Assembly: GCA_028456385.1 (NCBI GenBank)
Contig: JALNQF010000018.1
Location: forward strand, 186,001 to 250,000
Direction of reading: 5' to 3'
Source of the DNA: Ophiosphaerella korrae
Taxonomy: Eukaryota; Ascomycota; Dothideomycetes; Pleosporales; Phaeosphaeriaceae
Length of the DNA: 64,000 bases
The position numbers and the translations under genes were made by a program. The notes below the pieces were generated by a model. That model was not told the origin of the DNA. It was given only the letters and a program-made list of their open reading frames with translations, and searched no databases. This document shows positions 1 through 10,534 of the stretch, piece by piece. Position 1 is the stretch's first letter, and each line of letters begins with the position of its first letter.

Positions 1-594
1 TTCCGACCCACCGTCAACAAAATTCTATATTCTCGCGGTGAAGCATCCCAAAAGACTCTAAATCGAGTCACCAAAGAGATCCAAGATGGAATCATCGACA
101 AAGGCATTCTCTATCTTAAATGTGTCGATACAAAAACCGGCGAAATTGTCGCTGGCGCTCGCTGGCGCTCCATAAAGCCAAAAGAAAAGGGTGCCAAAGA
201 GCGAACATGGGATGAGGTAGAAGCTGAGTTTAAAGATCACCTCGAACCATATGATGAAAGCAACCCCGAAATGGTAAAAGCTCTAGATAACCTTTTTAAA
301 AAACATAAACGAGAAATCATGGGAACTCGGCCTTACTACTGTCTTGATACGCTAGTCACGCTAAAGAAACATGAGCGGAGAGGAGCAGGGAGCATGTTGG
401 TGCGCTGGGGCTGCGCAAAAGCGGATGAAGCTGGTGTGGAAGCTTATTTGGAAGCAAGTCCAATGGGCGCTCCAATGTATGCAAGACATGGATTCGAAGG
501 TAAAGAGCAGATCGAACTGGATTTGCGAGACCATGGTGGAGATGAAGTGATGGAATTTATTGTGAGTTATATTTCCTCGAACATGGCTAGATGA
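1..594 (+). CDS. GNAT-family N-acetyltransferase, 5' end outside the window
   Basis: The frame is open from base 1 to a TGA at 592-594, giving 197 C-terminal residues; the start codon lies upstream of the window. The visible part carries the acetyl-CoA binding signature of GNAT enzymes (RRGAGSMLVRWG, around residues 125-136 of the fragment), followed by the usual helix-strand end with EASPMGAPMYARHGFEG, where the Tyr of the Y-x-x-x-G-F turn is typical. Members of this family transfer an acetyl group from acetyl-CoA to amines; the substrate cannot be read from sequence. No intron is seen in the visible part. The first ATG in this frame (271) falls inside the domain and is not taken as the start. 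Confidence 0.8.
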   Translation, partial: FRPTVNKILYSRGEASQKTLNRVTKEIQDGIIDKGILYLKCVDTKTGEIVAGARWRSIKPKEKGAKERTWDEVEAEFKDHLEPYDESNPEMVKALDNLFKKHKREIMGTRPYYCLDTLVTLKKHERRGAGSMLVRWGCAKADEAGVEAYLEASPMGAPMYARHGFEGKEQIELDLRDHGGDEVMEFIVSYISSNMAR

Positions 595-815
595 AAACTG
601 ACGTGTCCGCAGCTCATGGTTAGGCCTGCCAAGATCGTGCGTTCGCCATAGATGGCTGAGAAACACGTTCCCTTCGCATCGCTTGCTATTCAAAGGCTGT
701 CATGGATCAAGAAGGCACCTGAAGTGACTAGGTATTTCTAACGCGCTATGATCTACACGGAGCTGTTATCACAGAATTCACTTCTTCATTCAAAGTCATA
801 CACTCGGCGCATATC

Positions 816-2580
816 CTACAATTTCGCACTCGGCATGATGCCAAGTGGTCTATCATTTTTACTCCTCTCTTTCAGCACACGCCTCAGAATTTTGCCGCTT
901 GCACTTTTCGGAATTTCGTCAACAAACACAATTCCTCCTCTTAACCTCTTGTGGTTTGCAACTCGTTTACTCATCCAATCTACAACAGCCTTCGCTTCAG
1001 CTTCCCCGGCATTTCCGCCCTTATCTTGTGATGAGACGATATACGCTCTCGGAACTTCTGTATGCTGGTCTTCATCATTGACACCAATAACTGCAACATC
1101 ATCTACCAATTCGTTCTCCATGAGCTTGCCTTCTAGCTCTGCAGGCGGGACTTGAAAGCCTTTGTATTTGATCAACTCCTTGACGCGATCGGTGATGTAA
1201 AAGTTGTGTTGCTCATCTTGAAAACCGACGTCTCCTGTTTTGAAGAAGCCATCTTCAGTGATTGAATCCTTTGTAGCCGCGTCATTTTTCCAGTATCCTT
1301 TGAAGACGTTGGGTCCGCTTAGCCAGAGCTCGCCTGCTTCGCCTGGGCCGAGTTCTTTGCCATCAGCCGACATGTATTTTGCGAGCATATTTGGAAACAT
1401 CTTGCCTGATTGGTATGAAATGTTAGCGTGTCTTGAGGGTGTTTGTATTCAGGTAGGTTCCATACCAACTGAACCCACTGAGCTGTACCACTCATCCCAT
1501 GGCTAATAATGGAATTAGTCCTAGGTTCAAAATTATTGATTTTACAAATACCTGGGTATGTGTCATAGGACTCGTCTCACTTAGCCCATACGCTTGATTA
1601 ATTTTGATACCCAATCTCTTGTGCACGGCGTCCACCAACTCCTTCGTCAGCGGCGCAGCACCACTCGTAATCATCTTTACTGACGACAAATCGTACTTAT
1701 CTACCATCTTATCCCTCGCCAAACGCACAACAATAGGCGGTGCAACGTAAATAAACGTGATCTTATGCTGCTGTATCGTCTCCAGAAACACCTGCATATC
1801 AAACGCCGGCATAACCACCATCTCAATCCCCCGGTGCAGCACCTGATGAACCAACCCCGTTAGCCCATAAATATGGAAAAAAGGCAGAACACCCAAAAAC
1901 TTGTCCGCCGCAGACGAATACCACTTCCCCACCGCGCCTTCAATCATAATAAGATCTGCCACGATATTCCGATGCGTAAGCATAACGCCCTTAGGCAACC
2001 CCGTCGTCCCCGACGAAAACGCCAAAAAACCCAGGTCCTCAGGCTTCGCCCTCCGCCTCCGGTACCGCAGCGCCCCCGACGTTTTGCGAATATTAGTCCA
2101 GTGCTTCACACGATGCGACACATCCTTCTCTGTACCAAGAAGCACAACACGCTCATCCGCAATGCCGACTTTCCGCGCAGCTTGTAACGCAGTGGCCAAG
2201 GACTGCTTTGTCGTTGCGAGCGCCCGGGCGCCGGAGTGGGCGAGCTGGTATGTCAGTTCGTCGATGGAGCACCCGGGGTTTGCGGGCGTGACGATGCCGC
2301 CAGCGAAGAGGGTGCCGAAGATGATGGGCGAGGTATCGATATCGTTTGGGGCAAAGATGGCGAGGACGTCGTTTTTTTGCCAGTCCCATTGGTTGCGCAG
2401 GCCTTCACCGAAGAGGGCTGCGAGTGCTTTTGTGTCGGCAAATGTGTACCTGCGATCTGAGTTGATGGCTCTGTATATGACTTTGTTGTCCGGGAAGGGG
2501 CGGCCCTTGCGGTCAAATATTAGGCCCCAGAGGTCTGTGTCTGGGATGGTGATGCTGGGGAAGGGTGAGTTTGAAGGCAT
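816..2580 (-). CDS. Peroxisomal acyl-CoA ligase (4-coumarate-CoA ligase-like, AMP-binding)
   Basis: Three exons on the minus strand: complement(join(816..1405,1466..1502,1552..2580)), 551 residues. Introns are GTATTT..TTAG (49 nt) and GTATGG..TCAG (60 nt); the middle exon has only 37 nt and restores the family stretch PWDEWYSSVGSVGKMFP. The adenylate-forming P-loop SSGTTGLPKGVML, the YGLSETSP motif, and TGDVG plus the C-terminal hinge are all present. The reaction expected is carboxylate + ATP + CoA to acyl-CoA + AMP + PPi. The protein ends in AKL, a type 1 peroxisomal targeting signal, so it should act in peroxisomes, as do fungal fatty-acyl and toxin-precursor ligases of this class. The ATG at 2580 is the only ATG start ahead of the domain. 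Divergent from the P450 gene. The substrate is unknown. Confidence 0.9.
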
Positions 2581-3185
2581 GCTGGCGGATTTGATGATGA
2601 GAAAGTGGTCAAGAGAGGTCAAACATGAAGCAGAACTCTGATCACGGGACAAATGCTACTATACACCGTCTATCCTACTCAAATCCCGTCTCCACTATTC
2701 GGGATATCAATATGCACTTTTGGGTGTGTTGCCAATTGCGCAAATAGCTAAGTGGGGAACCTCGGCTTCCTGCCTCGTGGCGTAAGACACCTACCATGTG
2801 CCTACCACCTTATGCTATCCGAATTGAAATATATGTTGAAAAAGATAAGTATGTACGGGAAAAAGACGGAAAGCTGCCCAAGTAGCATATGCTACGAACT
2901 CTTAAGTTTTATCCTGCGGATATACAAAGATAAATACTGTAATTGATGGTAGTGTAGTTGACTTGCGGGGTATATTTACCGAATATTTCATTTCTAGCTC
3001 CTGCTAGACAATGATAGTCTCCTTATTCCTTAAACTGCACGGAAACGGAAACGGAACGGACTGGTATTTCCTACTAACAAGTAGACAGACCTGCTATAAC
3101 TTCGTAGCAGGAGGGCGCCTGCACATGCCGAATAGCACACGCATTGCCGCCTCATTGGCCTGGTATCAATAAAACTACGAGCAGA
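2581..3185. promoter_or_regulatory. Shared divergent promoter region (acyl-CoA ligase / P450)
   Basis: This 605 bp stretch separates the start codons of two divergently transcribed metabolic genes, so it must hold both promoters. It is AT-rich in its middle. At 3040-3059 there are four CGG triplets in direct orientation (at 3040, 3046, 3052 and 3057, with gaps of 3, 3 and 2 bases), which resembles clustered half-sites for Zn2Cys6 regulators. No gene is seen in it. Confidence 0.45.
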
Positions 3186-4950
3186 ATGCTGCGGCACTTC
3201 CTAAACCTCATTTCTCCAGGGCTAGTGCTGGCAATATGTATCATCGGACTGATAGCTCACCTCCTGCATAACAAGTTTAACACCGGGCTCAACCGCATCC
3301 CTGGACCGTTTTGGGCAAGTTTCACAGACGTTTATCGGCTGTGTGTGGTGTGGGGCCGTCGGCCAGAGAAATGGCACATTCAGCTCCACCAAAAGTATGG
3401 CGAAGTGGTCAGAATTGGACCTAGAACAGTGATATGCTCACAGTACAACGTGGCGAAGAAGATATACGCGCTCAATTCTGGATTTGTGAAGGTTTGTTTC
3501 ATCGACATCTTTGCAGCCGTCAGATGCTAATAGCTTCCCATCCAGTCCAACTTCTATCCGGTACTGCTCAAGAAGCTTTGAAAGACTTGATGCTAAACGG
3601 CTATGGCAGGTACAACAAGCGCTACGACAAGGGGTTCCACTGAAAACTTTATTTACGTCAACGGATGAAGCTTTTCATGCGAAGCTACGACGAGCAGTCA
3701 ATAACGCGTATGCCATGAGTTCCTTAGTACAATTTGAACCACTAGTCGATTCAGCCATTGAAGAGTTTTTGGCTCAGTTGCGGACTCGTTATGCTGATAA
3801 AAAAGATGCCAAAATACTTGACTTCGGAGAATGGTTGCAATATTTCGCATTCGACGTCATTTGCGAACTCACATACTCCAAGCGATTAGGCTTCATGTAC
3901 CGCGGAGGAGACATTGAGAACATAATAACCAATCTCGAATGGGTTTTAGATTATGCCGCCATAGTAAGCCTCTTCATAACTGCTTCGATAAGCGGCTAAC
4001 AAATTTTTAGGTCGGTCAAATACCAATCCTAGACCATATCTTTCTCAAAAACCCTATCCGTAAGTGGATGAGCGCTCGAGGGCTAATAAAAGGCACGCCC
4101 GTAGCTCACTTCGCCATGCGTCGTATTGAAGAGACAAAAGCTCGAGCCGAAACACATTTGTCAGAGAAATCACAGTCTTTGGACGAAAAGCCTCGTCGAG
4201 ATTTCCTTTCCCGTTTTCAAGAAGCTCACGAAAAGGACCCCGACTTCATAGGTGAAGATCGTGTACTCGCGCTCACTGTAGCGAATATGATCGCAGGCGC
4301 AGACACAACAGCCATTTCCCTTCGCGCTATCTTCTATAACCTAGCCCGCAACTCAAACAAGCTTGCAAAACTGCGCGCCGAACTAGATCAAGTAGTGGCT
4401 AAGAGGGGCTCAACTTATGGAAATTTGTTCACGTGGAATGAGGTGCGTGATCTACCCTATCTCAGTGCCGTCATCAGAGAATCACTTCGGACACATCCCG
4501 CTGTTGGACTTCCGTTGGAGAGAATAGTCCCATCTAGTGGCCTTGAAATTGACGGGGAAGTTATTCCGGCCGGTACCAACATAGGATGCAGTGCATGGGT
4601 ATTGCATTTGGACGAGCAGGTCTGGGGACCGAAGCCTGAGTGCTGGATACCTGAGCGATGGATCGACGCCACCGCAGCCCAGAAATCGCAGATGAAACAC
4701 AATCTTTTTAGTTTCGGTGCAGGCGTGCGGACCTGCATCGGCAGGAATATCAGCTATTTGGAGATGTATAAGCTGGTACCGGCGGTGCTTCATGCGTTTG
4801 ATGTAAGTCGGTTGGTTTGTGGGCGCACTACTCGTTGCTGATGTGTGGCTCTAGATTGAATTGGCGTATCCTGATAAAGAATGGACCTTACATAATGCAT
4901 GGTTTGTGAAACAGTCTAATTTCTATGTAAAGCTCACTGCTAGGAGTTGA
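3186..4950 (+). CDS. Cytochrome P450 monooxygenase (pisatin-demethylase/benzoate-hydroxylase-like group)
   Basis: Five exons: join(3186..3491,3546..3560,3610..3963,4011..4802,4855..4950), 520 residues. An N-terminal hydrophobic anchor (about residues 7-28) is followed by RIPGPFWASF. The I-helix oxygen-binding motif AGADTT, the ExxR pair in IRESLRTHP, PERW, and the heme-binding loop FSFGAGVRTCIG with its Cys ligand are all intact, so the enzyme should be active at the ER. Exon 2 is only 15 nt (SNFYP) and is needed to restore the family stretch KSNFYPVQQALRQG. An in-frame upstream ATG at 3144 would add 14 residues; 3186 puts the anchor at the N-terminus as usual. The group name is a similarity judgement; the substrate is unknown. 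Divergent from the acyl-CoA ligase, convergent with the membrane protein. Confidence 0.92.
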
Positions 4951-5319
4951 TGTATCCACCTTCGGTGCGGTACGTCGAAGTTTTTATAGCTTCGAAGCTT
5001 CTACTCCAAAATACTTAGCACGAATTCATTCTTTAAACTTAAATACTTAGAGTACAGCCAAATTTTGAATTGAGCCTCAAAAGCGCCGAAGGTGGGTATG
5101 TGGAACAGTTGAGGTTCTGTGAGAACCAAGGAGGTAAGGTTGTGGGTCCCAACATTGCACTTTACACCCTTTAGGGAAGGAACTGGTACACGAGTATTCA
5201 AAGATTAGTTTCACCTAGCTGCAACGCTAGAGCAATGTGCGGGAGGACTGACAACATCACCAACTAACATGAGACACAATACTATAGAACCCTCTTTGGA
5301 CGCCGCATACGATTATTCA
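4951..5319. other. Convergent 3' intergenic region
   Basis: A 369 bp stretch between the stop codons of two convergent genes (P450 on plus, membrane protein on minus). It should hold both 3' UTRs and polyadenylation sites. I see no gene or repeat in it. Confidence 0.6.
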
Positions 5320-6772
5320 TTACTTCGGTGCCACCTGCACAGATATTTCACTGGTCTTATATATAATGCCATCTTCCTCACTACCCCTTCTACTCTTATT
5401 ACCAAAACTGTCCCCATCTGCTCCTCTCCCACACTCCGTATATGGACCATCCGCAGTCGCCAAGGCTGTCTGGCTTGTCTGCCCCCGTATCCTACTGTTG
5501 CGCGTACTGTTCTTCCACTTCGGCCCAAGCTCAATAGACCTTCCAGTACCGTCGCCTGTCGGCCGAGTACGCGATCGACTAAGGACCGAGCTTCCCAGCA
5601 TCTTTGGCATGACTCGGACGAGCACAGGCTTTACACCAGGAGCAGATGCGCAGATCAAACAGACATAGATCTCAGTACTCGTCCAGATACTAACGTCGTA
5701 CGCATCCCAAGAAGGGTCAAAGCCTGCTTTGCGAAGCATACGGCCAACGAGGATCATGCGAAGGAATCCGGCGATTACGGCAAGCATACCGAGAAGGACA
5801 ATGCCGATGAGCGCCCATCGCTGACGTCTGTGGAGTTTGAGTTCCAGGATTCGAGGGAGAACGATGGCCATGAGTGCAATATCTGCGAGGATATGGACTG
5901 AGCTGCTGACGAAGAGACCAGCTAGATCCTGGATGCACTTGCTATCTGGTCTCAATTCGGACCAGTATACGTGGATGGGTTTGCATTGAAAAATGACCTC
6001 GATGTCCATTGGAATGATTGCCAGTATGAGGGTGATGATTAAGGCCTGAATCATACGGCGGCCTCGTAGGTCGGTGTAGAAAATGCGAAGGTATGCAGCA
6101 CATATACTGAGCTTGGGGAGCGCCAGTGCAGGGAAGAGAACGATTTGCGCGGCATACGCGTACTTTTGTGATTCGATTGGATTGTTGGGGTTTGCCAACA
6201 CGACTGCGGCTCCATGGCGTCCAGCACCATGCTTTATTTGTCCGTACTGGCAAACACTATAGCCTGTTGCGAATAACTAGCAGTAAGTCAGTGGGTGATT
6301 CTCATATAATTGGAGTGGTAAGGTGACTGACCCATGCAGCTACAAGGATGTAATCTTCTTTCCTGAACTGTTTGATGATGACCAGGCGAGAGTATATCCT
6401 CATGAAGAAAATCAGAGATCCGATTGTCTGAACTGTGATGTTGCCAGTGAGCATATGGGGTGTTCGCGTCTCAGCAAGAAATGCTGGGTCGAACTTTCAT
6501 CGTTATTAGCAGGCTGTTTTCCAACTCCTGTGTCTTGACGCATCAGAGAAAGGTCAGAGCGACAGTACCTTTTGTTCACCATTTTGCTGCCGCGTGAGGA
6601 GGTGGATGAGCCCCATAGCTGCTGAATCGCCACAGTCATTCAGATGATCGACCACAGAAGGCGGTAGCAATGCCGTCAGGCTCTGCAAAAAGGGACCAAG
6701 ATGAATTGCGGAGCTCCATAAATCCGCCCACTGGTCATATGTATACCCAGGATCGAATGCTAAGTAACCCAT
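5320..6772 (-). CDS. Seven-helix integral membrane protein, fungal rhodopsin-like (SAT4/PTH11-related) domain
   Basis: Three exons: complement(join(5320..6276,6332..6493,6569..6772)), 440 residues. The introns are 55 and 75 nt (donors GTCAGT and GTACTG). The protein starts MGYLAFDPGYTY and then shows seven hydrophobic segments, including GNITVQTIGSLIFF, the EDYILVAAW turn at the start of helix 2 that is typical of this fungal family, LPKLSICAAYLRIFY, and a WTSTEIYVCLICASAPGVKPV last helix. The C-terminal tail of about 110 residues is polar, Ser/Arg/Gly-rich and presumably cytoplasmic. Proteins of this family sit in the plasma membrane. Some relatives act as receptors, others lie in secondary-metabolite clusters with unknown role. 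The first exon matches no motif but keeps frame and splice phase; it is the least certain part. Confidence 0.8.
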
Positions 6773-9700
6773 GCAGATCTGACCCGCATTGGACTAACCC
6801 TAGTTGCCTTCCACATGCCCGCTAGGGTGAGACGCTACGTGGTAGGTTGGCGATAGTAGCGACGGCGCGTGGCACATTTACAAGAGCAGCTAGCTCATCA
6901 TGGACATGAATAGTTTCACATGAGGTTGTGAACCTAGGTTTGGAGCCCTGAAGAACTGCTGACAGTTTACAACCCTCCCCCCCTTGACGGTTCCCAGTGC
7001 AGCACATATTTCATATCAATTTGCTACATGTGTGGGTCTGATGAGGGGATCGCGCAAACGATAGAGCCATGGAAATCTGTATCGTGGCCGCCACGAGATA
7101 TTGCTTGGCTGGATCTTAACATCTTGACCCCTGAGGCACATCTAGCTTAAAATTGCCATCTCTGCAAACTGTGGCAAGACTTAATGCTACCTTCCTTCCG
7201 CGTCAAGGTGGTCAAGATGGCAGGTTTGCCGCAGATCTCGCCTCGGACAAATCTACCACCCATTTCATTGGTTTCGCGGTGATATTAAACTTTCCGGGGT
7301 GTGCCGAGTGTAGATTATTGCAGTCCTATTTCAGTTCAACTTCCCTGAAATTTTGGGCGTTCGCGTTACTTAGCGAGATGATACCCAAGAACACGGATTC
7401 GATGTGTCGCAAGTCTTAGAGCAGTCCAAGCGAGCTTCTTCAGCCTTTCCATAGAATTCCCACATGACGCCATAAAAGCTTCAACAAAGAAAAAATAATA
7501 GTCTGTGCTGGGCCAAGCTAAAGGTGATTTGATATCTTAGCCACCCTTTCGCTTAGTCCGTGACAACGCAGCTTTGCAACGAGTCTTCGAAACATCTTGA
7601 CAGCATCCTGTTGTTATGCCTCCTTTGGAATAACGGTCCGATTTAACGCCTCGCCTCGCTCGCTCCATATACTCGTTACAACCTTTGCTCAGCAGAAGAG
7701 CCTGCGAAAGAACCTGTATGGCCCAGCGACCATGCAACCTCTATTTCGGAGATTATCGCTCTGCTAAACACGTGCGATGTCTCTAAGATCTTGATTTGTG
7801 CTGCAGCCCCAGGTAATACATGACACACTCTTGCACAGGGCCCTCGGGTTGGGGACTGGTCCAACCCCGCATATAATAGCAAGATCTATTTTCGAGGTTT
7901 ATAGTCCTGCACACAACGCGTTTTGCTCCTTGCTTCAAACTACAAAGGCTTTAACTGCTGCATGGAATAGTCAAACAGTTTTCAAGGCCCCAATCGGTTA
8001 TGTCCTATTACAATAATGCGTTTGTAGCTTACAGGCTGCGTTTCGAGTAGTCTCAGTTTTCGCATCTGGAGAGGGTTCTTTGGTCGATGTTGATTAAGAT
8101 GACGACAAAGCAGGCACAAAGCCTGAGCGAACCCCTGCACAACGTGTAGCTGACAATAATGGCTATTGAATAGTAGGGTCAGTGCACCCAATGCCTAGAA
8201 GTTGTATCCGCGGGGAAGCAGGATATATTTTCTAGGCCTCCCGTCTCAGGGCCACAGGTCCGTACCGTCGTTTCCAATGACTCTCTGCCGTACCTATCTA
8301 CCCTAGGCGCTAGCGTTTAGCGGCGTTTTGTTAGTTCGTGGACACGCCGCCCGCTAAGTGTTCTCATGCTGTCTGCGAGACCGAAGGTGTGTGTATAGTT
8401 ATATCACGTGCAAGCTAGTGCGGTATTTAGGTTAATTAGCCTTCTTAAAGGCCAGTTCGGTGCTTCTATCTGAGTGCAATGCTAGGTCCATGTGCTCCTA
8501 TGGTAGTTTCCACCAGTGAGCGCAGTCTCAGCGGCGAGATAAATTCTTGGAGCATTTTGATCGGCTGCGGAACGATCCTCCCCGTGTCAATACTGAGATC
8601 TTTATGCCTGATGCACGGATCGTAATTAGGTACCAAGGTAGCCAGGCTCCAGGTTCCCAACTTCGTAGTGACGTCGACAGGAGCCAATAGTGGATCTCTC
8701 TCATTTCCACTCTCGAAATTAGTGAGGGGATGCTGATCCTCCCTATGTCTGGTGTCAACGTGCTCAAAACCGTTCGACCAGACCCTTGTCCCGTCTTTGC
8801 CTACGGTACCTGTGCTGCACTTCCTCGTGGGTGCCTCATGTGTTGCCCAAGATCTCGGAAGCATCAGATTCAAATCAGATCTGAATCCGATCTACATCAG
8901 ATTTGCATCGTAGGGACTCTGCGATATAGAGTACATCATCTCTTGTGTAAGCGGAGCTCGAAGCCTTTGCAAACAGACCACTTAAGTAGGAAGTAATGTT
9001 AGCATTGGTCAGTGTTATTCAGCTTCAGTGGCGTCAGTAAAACCTAATCGTCTAGACTTCATCTGTACCACACAGCCAATCGCCTTCCGACAGTACATCG
9101 GCTCGTCATTTGTGGTGCTATCATCGATCCAACTGGTAAAAGCGCACACGTCTAGCATGTACTAGAAGTTGTCGCTGGGCACTTAATCCAGGGAATACGG
9201 CCGGGTGAGACACGATTTTTTTATTCTGAACGATGACACAAGCTCGTGGATATCGCATGATTTGTCTTCGCGGCGCGGGAGCTCTTCCGAGTGTGTCCAT
9301 ACGCAGTGAAAGACCTTCCAACAGGCTCCTTCCTTCGCTTAATGACTTGGCTATGATGACTACTAGCCATCCTCATTGGCGAGGATCGATTGCCACGACT
9401 TCCACTACGACAATCAGAAAGGACCGGCCGATAGGACCTGTAACGCATTTCCCCTCTCATTTATGCCATGAATGAAAATCGGACCTCCTTTCAAAGTCGC
9501 CTCATCGGGACAAGTAGAAAGTCTTTTGCTTGGGCAAGACTCTATTCAACAGGTGGCGTTAGCCCAACGGTCTTTCAATCCCACATGTCGCAGTGCTGTG
9601 GCAAACAAGGTTCTCATGGTGGTCAGTGAGAATCATTATGATGGCGATGAAAGTCTTTCCAGTTGATTTATGGAGGCCGAGTAAAATTGCTTCCAGGCAG

Positions 9701-10085
9701 TCTGAACAAAGTCTATACTTGGTTTTAAGGGTCAAAGGCATCCATCTGCTGCCAGGGCATGTTCGGTAATTTTGCTCGACAATAAGTGCTGTACAGGATT
9801 TAGGACATGGCTTGCATCATACTAGTATCTCAATACCACTGTATTCATCTGGGAAGTTTGTTTACTCTCCCTAGCCAGAAATTGGAATACAACTTCGATT
9901 GGGGGAGTTTGTTTGGGCAACTGTTGAAAGGTCAAAGAAATGAAAGAGCTCTTTGTCCAACACGCCACGAACTAGGGCATGCCGTGCTACTGCAGCGACG
10001 CTGTGATTGCTGGAGAGGCGCGGTAACTGGAGAAGGGTGGGCGATCAAAGAGCTGATTGTCACTCAATCGAAGAGCAAGCGACAC
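6773..10085. other. Gene-free region, about 3.3 kb
   Basis: Between the membrane-protein start and the inverted-repeat element I find only short, overlapping open frames on both strands with no recognisable domain, codon pattern or splice continuity. Short redundant runs based on ATCAGAT occur near 8870-8910. No tRNA, transposase remnant or telomere repeat was recognised. It probably combines promoter DNA and degraded sequence. Confidence 0.5.
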
Positions 10086-10303
10086 ACAAGGGTGGTGCAC
10101 GAATTCTTGAGCATGGCCCGTGCGCATAGAATTCAATCGGATCTTACGTATATTGTAATTTACATCCAACTTGCATCAACTCAGTATCGTGTATGGGGTA
10201 CTGAATTGTATATAGGATTCTATTGGAGTAAAGAATCGTCGATAAGTTTTTATGGCCCATGCGCTGCACGAGCCATGCTCAAGAATTCGTGCACCACCCT
10301 TGT
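10086..10303. mobile_element. 218 bp inverted-repeat element, MITE-like
   Basis: A perfect 32 bp sequence at 10086-10117 recurs in reverse complement at 10272-10303; both copies share the core GGTGCACGAATTCTTGAGC. With one mismatch and a 3-base indel the arms extend inward to about 45 bp (CGTGCGCAT versus CGTGCAGCGCAT). The 154 bp centre is AT-rich and has no coding content. Length, long terminal inverted repeats and a non-coding core suggest a miniature inverted-repeat transposable element. I could not find a convincing target-site duplication, so a chance hairpin or a folded RNA is possible. It lies 231 bp upstream of the Src1 start codon. Confidence 0.55.
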
Positions 10304-10534
10304 ATAGCGCACGGACCGTTACTTCATGCGCTCTTCCTTAGTTGCCTAGGTGACGTATGTGTTGCGCCCACTCCCACCACCCACTGCCCTCTTTTTTATC
10401 AGGCTATTTCGTCACATTCAGTGTAGATCGTCTCACCACCCCTCCCTGGCACCTGGTCTAGAGCTCGGATGCTATTTTTTTTCTGCAACCTCTTTCCTGC
10501 CTTCCACATCCCACAGACTCAAGATTGTCAAACA

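Noticed and set aside
3144..3185. Upstream start for the P450
   Set aside because: In frame and possible, but it adds a polar stretch ahead of the membrane anchor; the 3186 start fits microsomal P450s better.
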